From Mucilaginibacter sp. 44-25 (lineage in GTDB: Bacteria; Bacteroidota; Bacteroidia; Sphingobacteriales; Sphingobacteriaceae): a stretch of DNA of 64,000 bases. The notes beneath the pieces are model-generated. The model worked only from the letters and a program-made list of their open reading frames with translations. It was not told where the DNA came from and did not search any database. The position numbers and the translations under genes are program-made. The stretch's first letter is position 1, and every line of letters begins with the position of its first letter. This document shows, piece after piece, positions 55,001 through 63,486 of this stretch. The stretch lies in contig MKTS01000004.1 in the NCBI GenBank assembly GCA_001898335.1, positions 89,913 to 153,912 of the forward strand, written 5' to 3'.

Positions 55001-55770
55001 AACGCCACAAAAGTGACAATGATGCGGTTTACCTGCTGGTCGTTAATATACTTAAGTAGCCTTATTGGGTCAATACGCACCTCATCCTGCACCAGCACCA
55101 TGGTACCGCCTGTACATAAGGTACAGAATATTTCCATCACAGAGGCATCAAATATCAGTGGCGAAAACTGAAGCGTACGATGCCCAATGCCCAGATATGG
55201 CGCTATGCGTTGGTTCCATTTAATCAGATTGATGGGCCCGGCATGGGCCACGCAAACGCCCTTTGGCTTACCAGTAGAGCCTGATGTGTAAATGATATAG
55301 GCTATACCGGTTTTGGCAACCCTTGTCGGCAATTCCTCTGGAGCCTGTACATCTCCGTCTGAAATGATAACTTTTTTAACGAGTTTTCCAAAAACATCCG
55401 CATCTGCCGCCGGGGCAAGGCAAGTATCCATCCCGCTATCGGCTATAATATCCTGAAGGCGTTCGGCGGGAAAAGTGGGGTCTAAAGGTAAATACGCTTT
55501 ACCTGCTTTTAATATGGCAAACAGGCTTACCATGGTAGCTATAGAGCGGGTAGCGCTCACACCTATTACAAGCGCATCGGGACTGGTTGCGCATATTACT
55601 TCAGACAGTTGGATGGCTCTGCTATTCATCTCAGAATAGGTGATACACTCATCTCCAAATTGCACGGCTACTACCTCCGGATGCTGCTGTACTTGTTGCT
55701 CAAACAAATCCTGTATCAGCATTTCGCCTTCGGCAATTCCATAATATTTCTTATCGGCAAGAATACTCAT
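49069..55770 (-). CDS. Hybrid NRPS-PKS with in-line aminotransferase (A-T-KS-AT-T-AMT)
   Basis: A 2233-residue multidomain protein. Adenylation (about 25-500, YTSGSTGKPKG) as loading domain with no condensation domain before it; carrier Ser563; ketosynthase (about 620-1045) with Cys790 in HAACSTSL and both His; acyltransferase (about 1145-1440) with Ser1236 in GHSIGE and HAFH, the malonyl-type motif; carrier Ser1561 in GFDSL; a Pro/Gln-rich linker; then a class III PLP aminotransferase (about 1790-2190) with FDEVISGFR and Lys2006 in GTYGKVIGGG. There is no ketoreductase or dehydratase. It should make a beta-amino acyl thioester: amino acid starter, one malonate, transamination of the ketone. 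The iturin/mycosubtilin and microcystin systems use similar in-line aminotransferases. Confidence 0.93.
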   Translation of the reverse strand: MSILADKKYYGIAEGEMLIQDLFEQQVQQHPEVVAVQFGDECITYSEMNSRAIQLSEVICATSPDALVIGVSATRSIATMVSLFAILKAGKAYLPLDPTFPAERLQDIIADSGMDTCLAPAADADVFGKLVKKVIISDGDVQAPEELPTRVAKTGIAYIIYTSGSTGKPKGVCVAHAGPINLIKWNQRIAPYLGIGHRTLQFSPLIFDASVMEIFCTLCTGGTMVLVQDEVRIDPIRLLKYINDQQVNRIIVTFVALQYLTEAADAEQFFPASLQDVISAGEQLKVTPQILRFFKALPGCIFYNMYGPTEASVCSTALKLEVSPDAWPLLPNIGKPIEGVDIVVLDEHLQQVPDGEQGELCISGISLAEGYLNRADLTAEKFVDWQDGDGNIRKVYRSGDLCLYLPDGNIEYLGRKDTQVKIRGNRVEIGEIEVLLNQMDGIQQSVVAAREDVPGQKRLVAYLKAAEGEKKDVSYLRDNLEQHLPDYMIPSAFVWVDGFVETTSGKIDRNKLPAPDMQRPELSVLYQAPANPTEKRIADYWAGLLQIDRVGVYDNFFELGGNSILALKTVAALKKQYNYTLPITKLYQYPTVNGMASYIDGNKTVARVNAAKPRNNGNQDIAVVGMAVRFPGANNVDELWKLLTEGRESTSFFGDEELDKSIPIEIRNAPNYIKARGIVEGAQGFDAAFFGINPKVAELMDPQQRIFLELAWEALETSGHLPEHYNGVIGVYGGVGNNTYYINNVLAHPDKIENIGRFLTATINEKDYIATRKAYELNLTGPAVSVHAACSTSLLAIAQAADAIRNGQCTVALAGGASISIPINSGHLYQQGTMLSADGHCRPFDAESDGTVFSDGAGIVVLKNMDDAIKDGDTIYAVLKGVGLNNDGGGKGSFTAPSADGQAGAIAMAIADAGVEAANISYIEAHGTATALGDPIEIEGLNLAFGKQEHNQYCAIGSIKSNMGHLVAAAGVAGFIKTTLALYHRQIPPSLHYTRPNPNIDFGDSPFFVNTSLRNWGSVGKRIAGVSSFGVGGTNVHTILEEYQQNEDKETSEPRPFELISWSAKTATSASKYADRLYYYIQDHPEASLSDIAYTLHTTRADMRERNFIIAADREDLMEKLVNYKRDVTNSKGLNQQATEVVFMFPGQGAQYLNMGYELYKHEPVFAEAINECVAIMQGTAHAGILDVIYAEETAEAAEKLKNTFYTQPAIFITSYAMARLWISWGIEPAILMGHSIGEFVAAHLAGIFGLEDALKLITERARLVSEVAEGDMLSVRIAPDELENILPADLSIAAVNSNKLSVVAGTKAAVAAFAEQLEEKGIAGRMLQTSHAFHSAMMDDIIAPFESVVRTVQLNRPVKPVLSTVTGDWLTEAEATDPAYWANHLRKTVHFARAVDRVSEEKGRVLLEVGPGRTLATLAAQQAPADVVTTIAGIDNNKQPEYVSALKAMGQLWLNGITSNWNKFYGNGHKRLALPAYAFDHKIYWVEPALATSTVAVNYQPGEIVPDSPPLITQENIIQNTMTRKDFLAGKLQGIFADAAGIDIDNASADISFPEIGFDSLLLTQIATNLKKTFNVNITFRKLFEDYNSINLLADFLDKTIPAGQFEPAPATKTAITAANKQTVYTQAAPLPQAMPLTGNGSEVALNMISQQLQLLAGQIAQLQGYDAKMANHTQTIPQPTANELQSEPVAPLLLDQEPEVTAEEMVEIKKPFGATARIERKVQELDDKQMAWLADLTKSYNNKTRKSKEQTQQHRAYMADPRVVSGFRPLTKEVVYPIVINKSKGNRLWDVDGNEYIDALNGFGSNMLGYQPNVLKKAIHEQIDLGYEIGPQHELAGEVCKLMCEFTGHDRAALCNTGSEAVLGAMRIARTVSGRSLIVAFSGSYHGIMDEVIVRGTKKLKTFPAASGILPENVQNMLILDYGTDEALRIISERADDIAAVLVEPVQSRRPEFQPIEFLKSLRTLTAEKQICLVFDEVISGFRFHPGGTQALFGIKADLGTYGKVIGGGMPVGAICGKTAYMDALDGGFWQYGDDSVPEVGVTYFAGTFVRHPLALAAAKASLLYMKERGPALQEKLTGLAKRLREGMEVTCRKLDIPVSTVGFGSLWRIKFLEDIPYSELLFTLMRLKGIHILDGFPCFMTDAHTEQDVDFMIAQFNESIQEMVDVGFFKQSQPVNTMADLSAKQVDLQAMNTPPVAGARLGRDKEGNPAWFIEDKANPGKYLQYNISNN

Positions 55771-56360
55771 TAAGTAATATGCACAAAGTTTTACAACCTT
55801 GCGTTTTAGTTTATTGTTTAGATTGAAATCGGCATTAATATAGGAAATTAGCCGTTTATGATATTCAAATATTAAAAAATATTTAGGCCACTATACTGTT
55901 ATTATTGGTTTAAAACGTCTTACAAACATTTTAACTGATTTCAAAAAAATCTTCATGATCCTAAATGCGCTCATTTATTAGCCGTAATTGAAAAAAGTTA
56001 AAAATGCCGGCCAGAAGAATAATAACTATTATTTAAATTTTAGCTACGGTGTTACAACAAATGCTTTTACCACGTAGCGTATAGTATTACACTTACAAAC
56101 AAACTTGCGTGCATACATTTACAAAGCTAAATCCGATTATTATTTTCATATTTGCACCCATCAACAGCTATGAAAAATCGTCTATTAAAAATTATGTCTG
56201 CATTATATTTTCTAAACTTTTAACAAACAAAAATTTTACTTGATTGTAAATTGAGCATCAGCTTAAAAGTTAATTATTAAGGTGCCGCAATAAACGGTGT
56301 CAACCGTAGGTTATAGTGCAAATATCTAAACATCATTATTTCTGTCTCTACACATCACAT
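55771..56360. other. Intergenic region between NRPS-PKS and polysaccharide genes
   Basis: A 590-nt AT-rich stretch between two divergent operons, so it must contain promoters for both. I see no full TTTG/TAnnTTTG pair; the nearest on the plus strand is CATATTTG (about 56149-56156). A 17-codon frame (56170-56223, ATG to TAA) follows it, starting MKNRLLKIMSALYFLNF; it could be a leader peptide or chance. No tRNA, hairpin terminator or repeat was recognised. Confidence 0.4.
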
Positions 56361-58856
56361 ATGATCTTTAAAAAATCACTTTATACCATTTTGGTCATGT
56401 TTCTTGTTTTTTTATGCATGAATAGCTATGGCCAAAATTTACAAAATATTAAAGTTGATGACCTGAATGACCAACAAGTGCTGGAATTGGTAAAAAAAGC
56501 CAATGCCCTTGGTTATAGCGATGACCAGGCCGCCCAGCTTGCTGCTTCAAGAGGAATGCCTCCCGAAGAAATTGCTAAACTACGTGTGAGGATAAGCAAT
56601 CTTCGTAATAAAGGCAATAACAATAATAACAACCAATCAACCGATACAGACACCATACCATCGGGAAGAAAGATAAACGGTATGGCTGCTGACAGCAGCT
56701 CACGAAGTAAACAAAAGAGCATGGCTGACGCATTTGCAGATCTGTCGCCTAAAATATTCGGTGAAAATTTATTCAGGGATGGGACTCAAACTTTTGAACC
56801 CAACCTTAGGATTGCTACTCCTAAAAACTACGTAATAGGGCCTGATGATGAGATATTGCTGGACCTTACAGGCGATAACGAAGCCAGTTACCGGCTCAAA
56901 GTAAGCCCGGAAGGTACTATAAGAGTGCAATATACCGGTGTGATAGCCGTTGGAGGCTTAACCATTGAGCGTGCCGAAACCAAGATAAAAGCCGCGCTAT
57001 CTAAAACCTACCCTGCGCTTAGAACAGGCCGCACCACGGTTAATGTTAACATTGGTAATATCCGAAGCATTAAGGTAACTTTGGTTGGAGAGGTAAGAAA
57101 ACCCGGATCATATACCGTGTCATCTTTATCATCAGTATTTAATGCCCTATACCTTTCAGGAGGGCCAAATGAGAACGGCTCGTTCAGGGATATTCACGTA
57201 ATCAGGAATAACAGGGTTATACAAACCGTTGATATTTATGACTTTTTACTAAAAGGACTGCAAAACAGCAATATACGCCTGCAGGATCAGGATGTAATTA
57301 GCGTGCCTGTTTACAAAAAACGTGTAGAGATGACCGGCGATGTTAAACGCCCCGGCATTTATGAAATGAAGGATGGCGAATCGTTAACAGATCTCATTAA
57401 TTTCAGCGGTGGCTTTTCTTCAACCGCCTACACAGCATCGGTAAAAGTTGTACAAAATACTTCCCGTGAAAGGCAAATTGCCGATATACCGGCTGCTGAA
57501 TTTGGCACCTATCGACCTAATAATGGCGATAAATTTACGGTTGAAACCATACTCAACCGCTTTGCAAACCGTGTACAAATACGCGGCGCTGTTTTCAGGC
57601 CCGGCGATTATGAACTAAGTAACGGTTTAACCTTGGGTAAGTTAATTACCCGTGCAGGTGGCTTAAAAGAGGATGCCTTTACCAATAGGGTTTATGTACT
57701 GCGCTTAAACAAGGACAACTCCTCCACGGTGTTGTCTGTTGATCTGAACGATGTGTTAGCCGGCAGAACCACTGATCCTCTTTTACAGCGTGAGGACAAA
57801 GTAAGCATCAATTCATTACTTGACCTACGCGATGAATATACTTTTGAAGTTAAAGGTGAAGTAAGGCTTCCCGGCACTTATAAATATGCCGATAACATGA
57901 GTGTTGAAACGGCCATACAAATGGCGGGTGGTCTTAAACCCGATGCAGCTTTTACCCGTGTAGAGGTTTCGCGGAGGATAAACAATGCAGATACTTCCGG
58001 CCGGTCTTTGCGTACTGCAGATCTTTTCACCATAGCCATAGACCCGGACCTTACTTATCATGGCCAGCCTTTTATTTTGCAGCCTTTTGATGTAATATCT
58101 GTACGGCTTGCCGACAGGAACCGCCCTCAACTTAACGTGCTGATAAAAGGCGAAGTGCGCTATCCGGGCAACTATTCGCTGGAGAAAAAGAATGAACGTA
58201 TTTCTGACGTACTTCGGCGTGCAGGTGGCCTAACCGTACAGGCCTTCCCTGATGGTGCTTCATTAAAACGGCCGGGGTCTAATTTAATTAACAACCCCAA
58301 CAATAAAAATGACACCCTTAACCAGAAAAGCGAGCGTTTGAAGCTCATGAACTTAAAAAGGTTGCAGGTGCAAAATGGCGTAACAGACACCTCTAAAATA
58401 GCTTTAGGTAATGAAATTATCAGAAGCGATATGGTGGGTATCGACCTTAATGATATCATGAAACATCCGGGCGGAAGCTCTGACCTCATCTTACAAGATG
58501 GCGATATACTTAATATTCCTACAGAGCTGCAAACGGTAAAAGTTTCGGGAGAAGTGTTAAAGCCAATAAACGTAGTTTATGAAAAAGGCATGAGCATGAG
58601 CGAGTATATTAATCGCGCAGGCGGATACACATCCAGCGCTGATAAAAAGGCGGCCTACATTGAATACGCAAACGGCTCTGTCAAAGGCACCAAGAAGTTC
58701 CTGTTCTTCCGTAGTCACCCATCCGTAAAACCAGGTGCCGAAATATTTGTACCACAACGTGCTCCAAGAGAAAAAATTGGGGTGCAGGGCCTTATTGGTA
58801 TCACTACGGCACTGGCTTCGTTAGCTGCAATTATTGTTGTATTGTTCAGAAAATAA
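56361..58856 (+). CDS. Polysaccharide export outer-membrane protein (Wza-like, multi-SLBB)
   Basis: An 831-residue exporter: signal peptide (about 1-25, FLCMNSYGQ), a low-complexity Asn/Ser/Thr stretch (about 85-120), a poly_export domain (about 145-240, NYVIGPDDEILLDLTGD), then a series of about five SLBB repeats recognisable by GEVRKPGSY, GDVKRPGIYE, GAVFRPGDYE, GEVRLPGTYK, GEVRYPGNYS and GEVLKPINVV, and a C-terminal membrane helix (LASLAAIIVVLF). It is longer than E. coli Wza. It starts the capsule/exopolysaccharide cluster running rightward. ATG 56361 starts the signal peptide. Confidence 0.92.
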   Translation: MIFKKSLYTILVMFLVFLCMNSYGQNLQNIKVDDLNDQQVLELVKKANALGYSDDQAAQLAASRGMPPEEIAKLRVRISNLRNKGNNNNNNQSTDTDTIPSGRKINGMAADSSSRSKQKSMADAFADLSPKIFGENLFRDGTQTFEPNLRIATPKNYVIGPDDEILLDLTGDNEASYRLKVSPEGTIRVQYTGVIAVGGLTIERAETKIKAALSKTYPALRTGRTTVNVNIGNIRSIKVTLVGEVRKPGSYTVSSLSSVFNALYLSGGPNENGSFRDIHVIRNNRVIQTVDIYDFLLKGLQNSNIRLQDQDVISVPVYKKRVEMTGDVKRPGIYEMKDGESLTDLINFSGGFSSTAYTASVKVVQNTSRERQIADIPAAEFGTYRPNNGDKFTVETILNRFANRVQIRGAVFRPGDYELSNGLTLGKLITRAGGLKEDAFTNRVYVLRLNKDNSSTVLSVDLNDVLAGRTTDPLLQREDKVSINSLLDLRDEYTFEVKGEVRLPGTYKYADNMSVETAIQMAGGLKPDAAFTRVEVSRRINNADTSGRSLRTADLFTIAIDPDLTYHGQPFILQPFDVISVRLADRNRPQLNVLIKGEVRYPGNYSLEKKNERISDVLRRAGGLTVQAFPDGASLKRPGSNLINNPNNKNDTLNQKSERLKLMNLKRLQVQNGVTDTSKIALGNEIIRSDMVGIDLNDIMKHPGGSSDLILQDGDILNIPTELQTVKVSGEVLKPINVVYEKGMSMSEYINRAGGYTSSADKKAAYIEYANGSVKGTKKFLFFRSHPSVKPGAEIFVPQRAPREKIGVQGLIGITTALASLAAIIVVLFRK

Positions 58857-58857
58857 G

Positions 58858-59922
58858 ATGACAGGCCAAACACAACAAAACTCAACGGACCGTATTTCGC
58901 TAAAAGACCTGAAAGTTAAATTTATAGCTTTAAAAAAATACCTGTTCTCTAAATGGGTAAGCATTATTGCCATTAGTATAGTTGGCTTGTTTATAGGTGT
59001 AGCTTATGCCATTGTAAAGAAAACTACCTATAAAGCTATTACTACTTTTGTATTAGAAAATAATGGCAATGGCAATGCTTTATCGCAATACGCGGGTATT
59101 GCTTCTATGATGGGGATTGATATAGGTGGCGGCAAATCAGGTTTGTTCCAGGTAGATAATATTGTTGAACTGTACCAATCAGATTTCATGATCAGGAAAA
59201 CATTGCTTAGCCCCACAACAGGCGGAGATAAGAATGGCTTACTGGTTGACAGATTTATCTCTTTTAATAATTTAAAAGATAAATGGAAAAATAAACCTGA
59301 TTTACAAAATATATCATTTTCCATAGATACTACCCGCAACAAACGTACACGCGACAGTTTGTTATCTGATTTTACAGAGGATATCAGAAAACATTATCTT
59401 ACAGTTGGTAAGCTAAACGATAACAGCAACATTATCAAGGTTGAAGTAAACGCTGTTGATGAACTGTTTGCTAAAGAATTTGCAGATAAAATAGTGAGTA
59501 ACGTAAATAGGTTTTATATACAAACTAAGGTAAAAGCCTCTGCCGAAAACCTGAAGATACTGCAACATCAGACAGATTCTGTAAGAAATGTACTTAATGG
59601 GGCCATTTACCAGGCAGCAGCCATTACCGATGCCACGCCGAACCTTAACCCGACCCGGCAAATTTTACGTGCTCCGGTACAACGGTCGCAGGTAAATGCC
59701 GAAGCCAATAAACAAATGTACAGCGAGTTGGTAAAGAACCTTGAACTGGCTAAAATTACTACCAGGAAGGAAACCCCGCTCATACAGGTGGTTGATTCAC
59801 CAATTTACCCATTACCTAAAAAAGATATAAAGATACCGGTAGGTGGTATTGTAGGTTTTATAATAGCTTTTGTTGTCGCTATCCTGTTTTTCAGCCTTAA
59901 GAAAAGCCTCGACGAGCTTTAG
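58858..59922 (+). CDS. Chain-length determinant (Wzz-domain) protein
   Basis: A 354-residue inner-membrane protein with two membrane helices (about 35-55 and 328-346) flanking a large periplasmic part, the Wzz/PCP layout. The second helix is preceded by the Pro-rich VVDSPIYPLPKKDIKIP. There is no C-terminal tyrosine-kinase domain, so any BY-kinase is elsewhere. It controls polymer length with the Wzy-like polymerase. It starts 1 nt after the stop of the exporter gene. Confidence 0.87.
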   Translation: MTGQTQQNSTDRISLKDLKVKFIALKKYLFSKWVSIIAISIVGLFIGVAYAIVKKTTYKAITTFVLENNGNGNALSQYAGIASMMGIDIGGGKSGLFQVDNIVELYQSDFMIRKTLLSPTTGGDKNGLLVDRFISFNNLKDKWKNKPDLQNISFSIDTTRNKRTRDSLLSDFTEDIRKHYLTVGKLNDNSNIIKVEVNAVDELFAKEFADKIVSNVNRFYIQTKVKASAENLKILQHQTDSVRNVLNGAIYQAAAITDATPNLNPTRQILRAPVQRSQVNAEANKQMYSELVKNLELAKITTRKETPLIQVVDSPIYPLPKKDIKIPVGGIVGFIIAFVVAILFFSLKKSLDEL

Positions 59923-59970
59923 TAGGCTATTATTTACTATCCCCTATGTTTTACCATCTCTATAAAAATC

Positions 59971-61284
59971 ATGGCCAACCGGTTTAAGGAAAAAATCATC
60001 AAACACCCATTATTCCGGGCCAGTATTGTTTATACGTTAACCGATGCTATTAATAAGGCTATACCTTTTTTGTTGCTGCCGGTTCTTACCTATTACCTTA
60101 CACCTGCTGATTTTGGTATTACCACCAACTACAATATTTACGTTAATATTTTAACGGTTTTTGTTAGCCTGAGTATAAACGGAGCATTTTCTGTAAGCTT
60201 CTTCAAAATGTCTAAACAGGAGGCATCTGTGTATCTGAGCAGCATGATGGTGCTGATATTTCTCTCCTTCCTGGCTTTTTGCGGGATCACCTTTTTGCTG
60301 TCGGGCTCTATAAAAGCTTTCATTCCTATAGCCACTACCTATATTATTGCCGGTGCTGTGGTAAGTTTTGGACAGTGCATCACCGCCATCAACCTTGACC
60401 TCTGGAGGCTGCAAGATAAGGCGCTTACTTTTGGCTTGTATGAAATAGCGCAGGGCCTTTTTGCCATAATTATATCGCTCATACTACTTATTGGTTTCCG
60501 CATGAAATGGGAATCAAGGATACTGGCTTCTGTAATAACAGCCAGCACCTTCGGCATACTTAGCCTGATCCTGATCTGGAAAAAAGGTTACCTTAAAAAA
60601 CAGATCAGCATGGCTGCGATCAAAGATGCCTTGAGTTATGGTATTCCGCTGCTCCCTTATTCGCTGGGTGTATGGCTGCGTTTTGGTATAGATCGTATCT
60701 ATATTACAAAATTTTGCGGCCAGAGCGAAACCGGTGTATACGCCACCGCAACGCAATTTGGCATCATTATATCTTTTCTAACCCTTGCCCTTAATAATGC
60801 CTTTTCGCCTTACCTGTACCGGATATTAAGCGGTGATGATGAGGCCACACTGGTGGTGCAAAAAAAGAAACTGGTAAAATTTACTTACTTGTACTTCCTG
60901 GCATTGGTCCTGGCAAGCTTATTCTTCATCATAGCATGCAAGTTTGTCATCAGCCATGTGCTTTCCGTAAAGTTTATATCGGCACAAAGGTTTATTCCAC
61001 TGGTGATAGCCTCCCAAGTGGTACAGGGCATGTGTTTAATGCTAAGCCTATACATACTTTTTGTTAAACGTACCGGCATACTAACCGCCATAACTACCGG
61101 CTGCGGCTTTGTACAATTGGTTATTTCTTACTTCGCGGTTAAAAACATGGGAGCTATTGGCGGTGCATACGCGTCGCTGTTAACCAATATCATCAATTTG
61201 GTATTTATATGGTATTTCTCGGCAAGGGTGTACGTTATGCCATGGAATATTTTTAAAACTAAAAGGGCTACTGTTGGCACATGA
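59971..61284 (+). CDS. Oligosaccharide flippase (Wzx-like, MATE/MOP superfamily)
   Basis: A 437-residue integral membrane protein with about 12-14 helices, starting RASIVYTLTDAINKAIPFLLLPVLTYYLTPADFG, typical of Wzx/RfbX flippases. It moves lipid-linked repeat units across the inner membrane. It follows Wzz by 48 nt and overlaps the next gene by 4 nt (ATGA). Confidence 0.88.
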   Translation: MANRFKEKIIKHPLFRASIVYTLTDAINKAIPFLLLPVLTYYLTPADFGITTNYNIYVNILTVFVSLSINGAFSVSFFKMSKQEASVYLSSMMVLIFLSFLAFCGITFLLSGSIKAFIPIATTYIIAGAVVSFGQCITAINLDLWRLQDKALTFGLYEIAQGLFAIIISLILLIGFRMKWESRILASVITASTFGILSLILIWKKGYLKKQISMAAIKDALSYGIPLLPYSLGVWLRFGIDRIYITKFCGQSETGVYATATQFGIIISFLTLALNNAFSPYLYRILSGDDEATLVVQKKKLVKFTYLYFLALVLASLFFIIACKFVISHVLSVKFISAQRFIPLVIASQVVQGMCLMLSLYILFVKRTGILTAITTGCGFVQLVISYFAVKNMGAIGGAYASLLTNIINLVFIWYFSARVYVMPWNIFKTKRATVGT

Positions 61285-62381
61285 TACCTTACATCGTCAT
61301 ATCGCTTATGGTATTTGCATCGGGCCTGGCCGATCTGGTTGATATTAACCCGAAACTGCGCCTGTACATATATATTGCGTTATGCACTATGCTTACCCTA
61401 TTTATCGGCACCAGGCTTGTAGGCCCCGACCTGGTTACCTACCGGGTAATGTATAATATTAACCCCGGCTTTGTCCCGGTAATAAACGCTATGGCCAAAT
61501 TTACGGCCATCACCAGGTTTGAGCCGCTTTACCTGCTGCTTAACGCCATCTTCCGTACTTATGATATTGATTTCAGGTGGTTCATGTTTCTGTTCAGTAC
61601 CACCTTTTGTACCCTTTTCTTTGTTGCCATAAAAAGGTATAGTTACTATTACCTCATTGCGCTTACCGTTTTCCTGGCCTATGGCTATATCTCAGGGTTT
61701 TCCGCGGTAAGGCAGGTAATGGCTGCAGCCTTATTTTTTTACTCGTTAAAGTACCTCATACGCGGGCAAAGGCTCATTTACTGCTTATTTATTGTTTTAG
61801 CATCTTTATTTCACGCCTCCGCTTTTATACTCATCATATTCGCTTTTGTAGGGAATATTTATTTCAGCACCCGCACTATTATCATCATTTGTTTGGTAGC
61901 ATTCGTCACCGTAATATTGGGCATATTTAAATCAATTGCAGGTACCATACTCAGCCATATCGGCTTTTTATCGGCAGATAAGATCGACCTTTATCTAAGT
62001 GGCACTGGCTCTTTGTTAGGAACCGTTTCTATTTTATGGATGGCCATTCTGATGCTGTGCCTTATCTACCGCCAGAAGCTCGAACAGTTGGACTCCAATT
62101 TTAATCTATTTTTTAATGTTTTCTGGATAGGCCTGGCTATTTATGCGGTTTCCGTTGGCTTTGGTGAGTTTGGGCGCGTTGTGATGTATTTTAAAGTAAG
62201 CTATATTGTTATACTCCCACTTTTCGTACGGATATTTTTAAATTTTTACGAAAAGATCCTGTCACACACGGCCATAGGCCTGCTATGTCTTTCCTTCTTT
62301 TTTACAGCTATATATACGGATACGCAATTCGCCGTTGTTAACAGATACATCCCCTATAAATCCTGGTTAATAGATGAATAA
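61281..62381 (+). CDS. EpsG/Wzy-like polysaccharide polymerase
   Basis: A 366-residue membrane protein with about 10-11 helices and the EpsG pattern: an early NPKLRLYIYIALCTMLTLFIGTRLVGPDLVTYR, then YISGFSAVRQVMAAALFFYSLKYL with the conserved Arg. Such proteins polymerise repeat units at the periplasmic face. Overlaps the flippase gene by ATGA and the next gene by 8 nt. Confidence 0.82.
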   Translation: MIPYIVISLMVFASGLADLVDINPKLRLYIYIALCTMLTLFIGTRLVGPDLVTYRVMYNINPGFVPVINAMAKFTAITRFEPLYLLLNAIFRTYDIDFRWFMFLFSTTFCTLFFVAIKRYSYYYLIALTVFLAYGYISGFSAVRQVMAAALFFYSLKYLIRGQRLIYCLFIVLASLFHASAFILIIFAFVGNIYFSTRTIIIICLVAFVTVILGIFKSIAGTILSHIGFLSADKIDLYLSGTGSLLGTVSILWMAILMLCLIYRQKLEQLDSNFNLFFNVFWIGLAIYAVSVGFGEFGRVVMYFKVSYIVILPLFVRIFLNFYEKILSHTAIGLLCLSFFFTAIYTDTQFAVVNRYIPYKSWLIDE

Positions 62382-63486
62382 TCGCCATTACATCATATTC
62401 CATAATTCCTTTGACAAGATAGCGGGCACAGAGCGGGTAATCAGCAGTTTGCTTGAACTTTTATCATCACAGGAAGGTTCAAAAATTACCCTTCTGCTGG
62501 CCAGCGAGCCTGCGCCTTTAGCACTTGATATTCATCATCATGTAAATGATATCGTCTATCTTCATAACAGAGTTACACTGGGTGGTAAACTCGCGCTGCT
62601 TAAAACGCATGTAAAGCTTTATAAAGCCGCTGTTCATTTTTTGCGAAACTGCAACCCGCGTCAACAAACGGTATGCATCGTCACCAATCCGTTTTTAGGC
62701 GTGGTGATGGATATCGCCAGAAAAAAGCTAAAAATGGATATGAAGATCATCGCTTGCGAGCATTTCGCGCACGCGGTATCCGGGGGCCTTTCAAAATTGG
62801 CCCGTTCCATATTTTACAAAAGGATGTACGTGGTTACCTTAACCGAAAACGACCGGAAGGAAATTGAGCAACGCTACCACCCGTTGGCATGTATTTGCAT
62901 ACCCAATGCCAGCCCTTTTCCGGTAACTCCGTACTTAACCGAAGGAAAAGAAAAACTCATCCTTTCTATTGGCAGGTTAACGCCGCAAAAAGGCTTCGAC
63001 CTGCTTTTACAAGCCTTTGCACCATTTACTAAGGAATACCCCGAATGGAAGTTGCTGATCATTGGCGACGATTACGGCGATAAACCTTTGCTTAACCAAC
63101 TCATCAACCAATATGAGCTGATGAACAATGTAAGTATCATACCTTCCGTTAATAATGTAGATGATTACTATAGAAAAGCTGCTTTCTACGTGTTATCATC
63201 AAGGTTTGAGGGCCTGCCTATGGTAATGATAGAGGCTATGAGCTTTAGCTTACCCATTGTTGCCTTTAACTGCCCTACCGGCCCTGCGGAACTCATTAAC
63301 GGCGATAATGGCATACTGGTAAAAAACGGCGATACCGGCGAACTGGCCAAAGCGATGGCCTTGCTGGCCGGTAACCCGGAATTAATTTTAAAACAAAGCG
63401 TGGCTGCACAGCATATGGCAGCCAACTACAGTAAAGAACGCATCAACCGGATGTGGCTTGATTTTTTTGAAAAGATAGGTGTATGA
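62374..63486 (+). CDS. GT4-family glycosyltransferase
   Basis: A 370-residue GT-B enzyme. The donor-binding half has LSIGRLTPQKGFDLLLQAF and SSRFEGLPMVMIEAMSFSLPIVAFNCPTGPAELI, the EX7E-type GT4 motif. It opens with FDKIAGTERVISSLLELL, the acceptor-side glycine loop. It adds a sugar to the repeat unit; donor and acceptor are unknown. It overlaps both neighbours (8 and 4 nt), so the genes are tightly coupled. Confidence 0.9.
   Translation: MNNRHYIIFHNSFDKIAGTERVISSLLELLSSQEGSKITLLLASEPAPLALDIHHHVNDIVYLHNRVTLGGKLALLKTHVKLYKAAVHFLRNCNPRQQTVCIVTNPFLGVVMDIARKKLKMDMKIIACEHFAHAVSGGLSKLARSIFYKRMYVVTLTENDRKEIEQRYHPLACICIPNASPFPVTPYLTEGKEKLILSIGRLTPQKGFDLLLQAFAPFTKEYPEWKLLIIGDDYGDKPLLNQLINQYELMNNVSIIPSVNNVDDYYRKAAFYVLSSRFEGLPMVMIEAMSFSLPIVAFNCPTGPAELINGDNGILVKNGDTGELAKAMALLAGNPELILKQSVAAQHMAANYSKERINRMWLDFFEKIGV

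Noticed and set aside
56170..56223. The 17-codon frame as a definite gene
   Set aside because: Too short to call without conservation or expression data; kept only as a finding.
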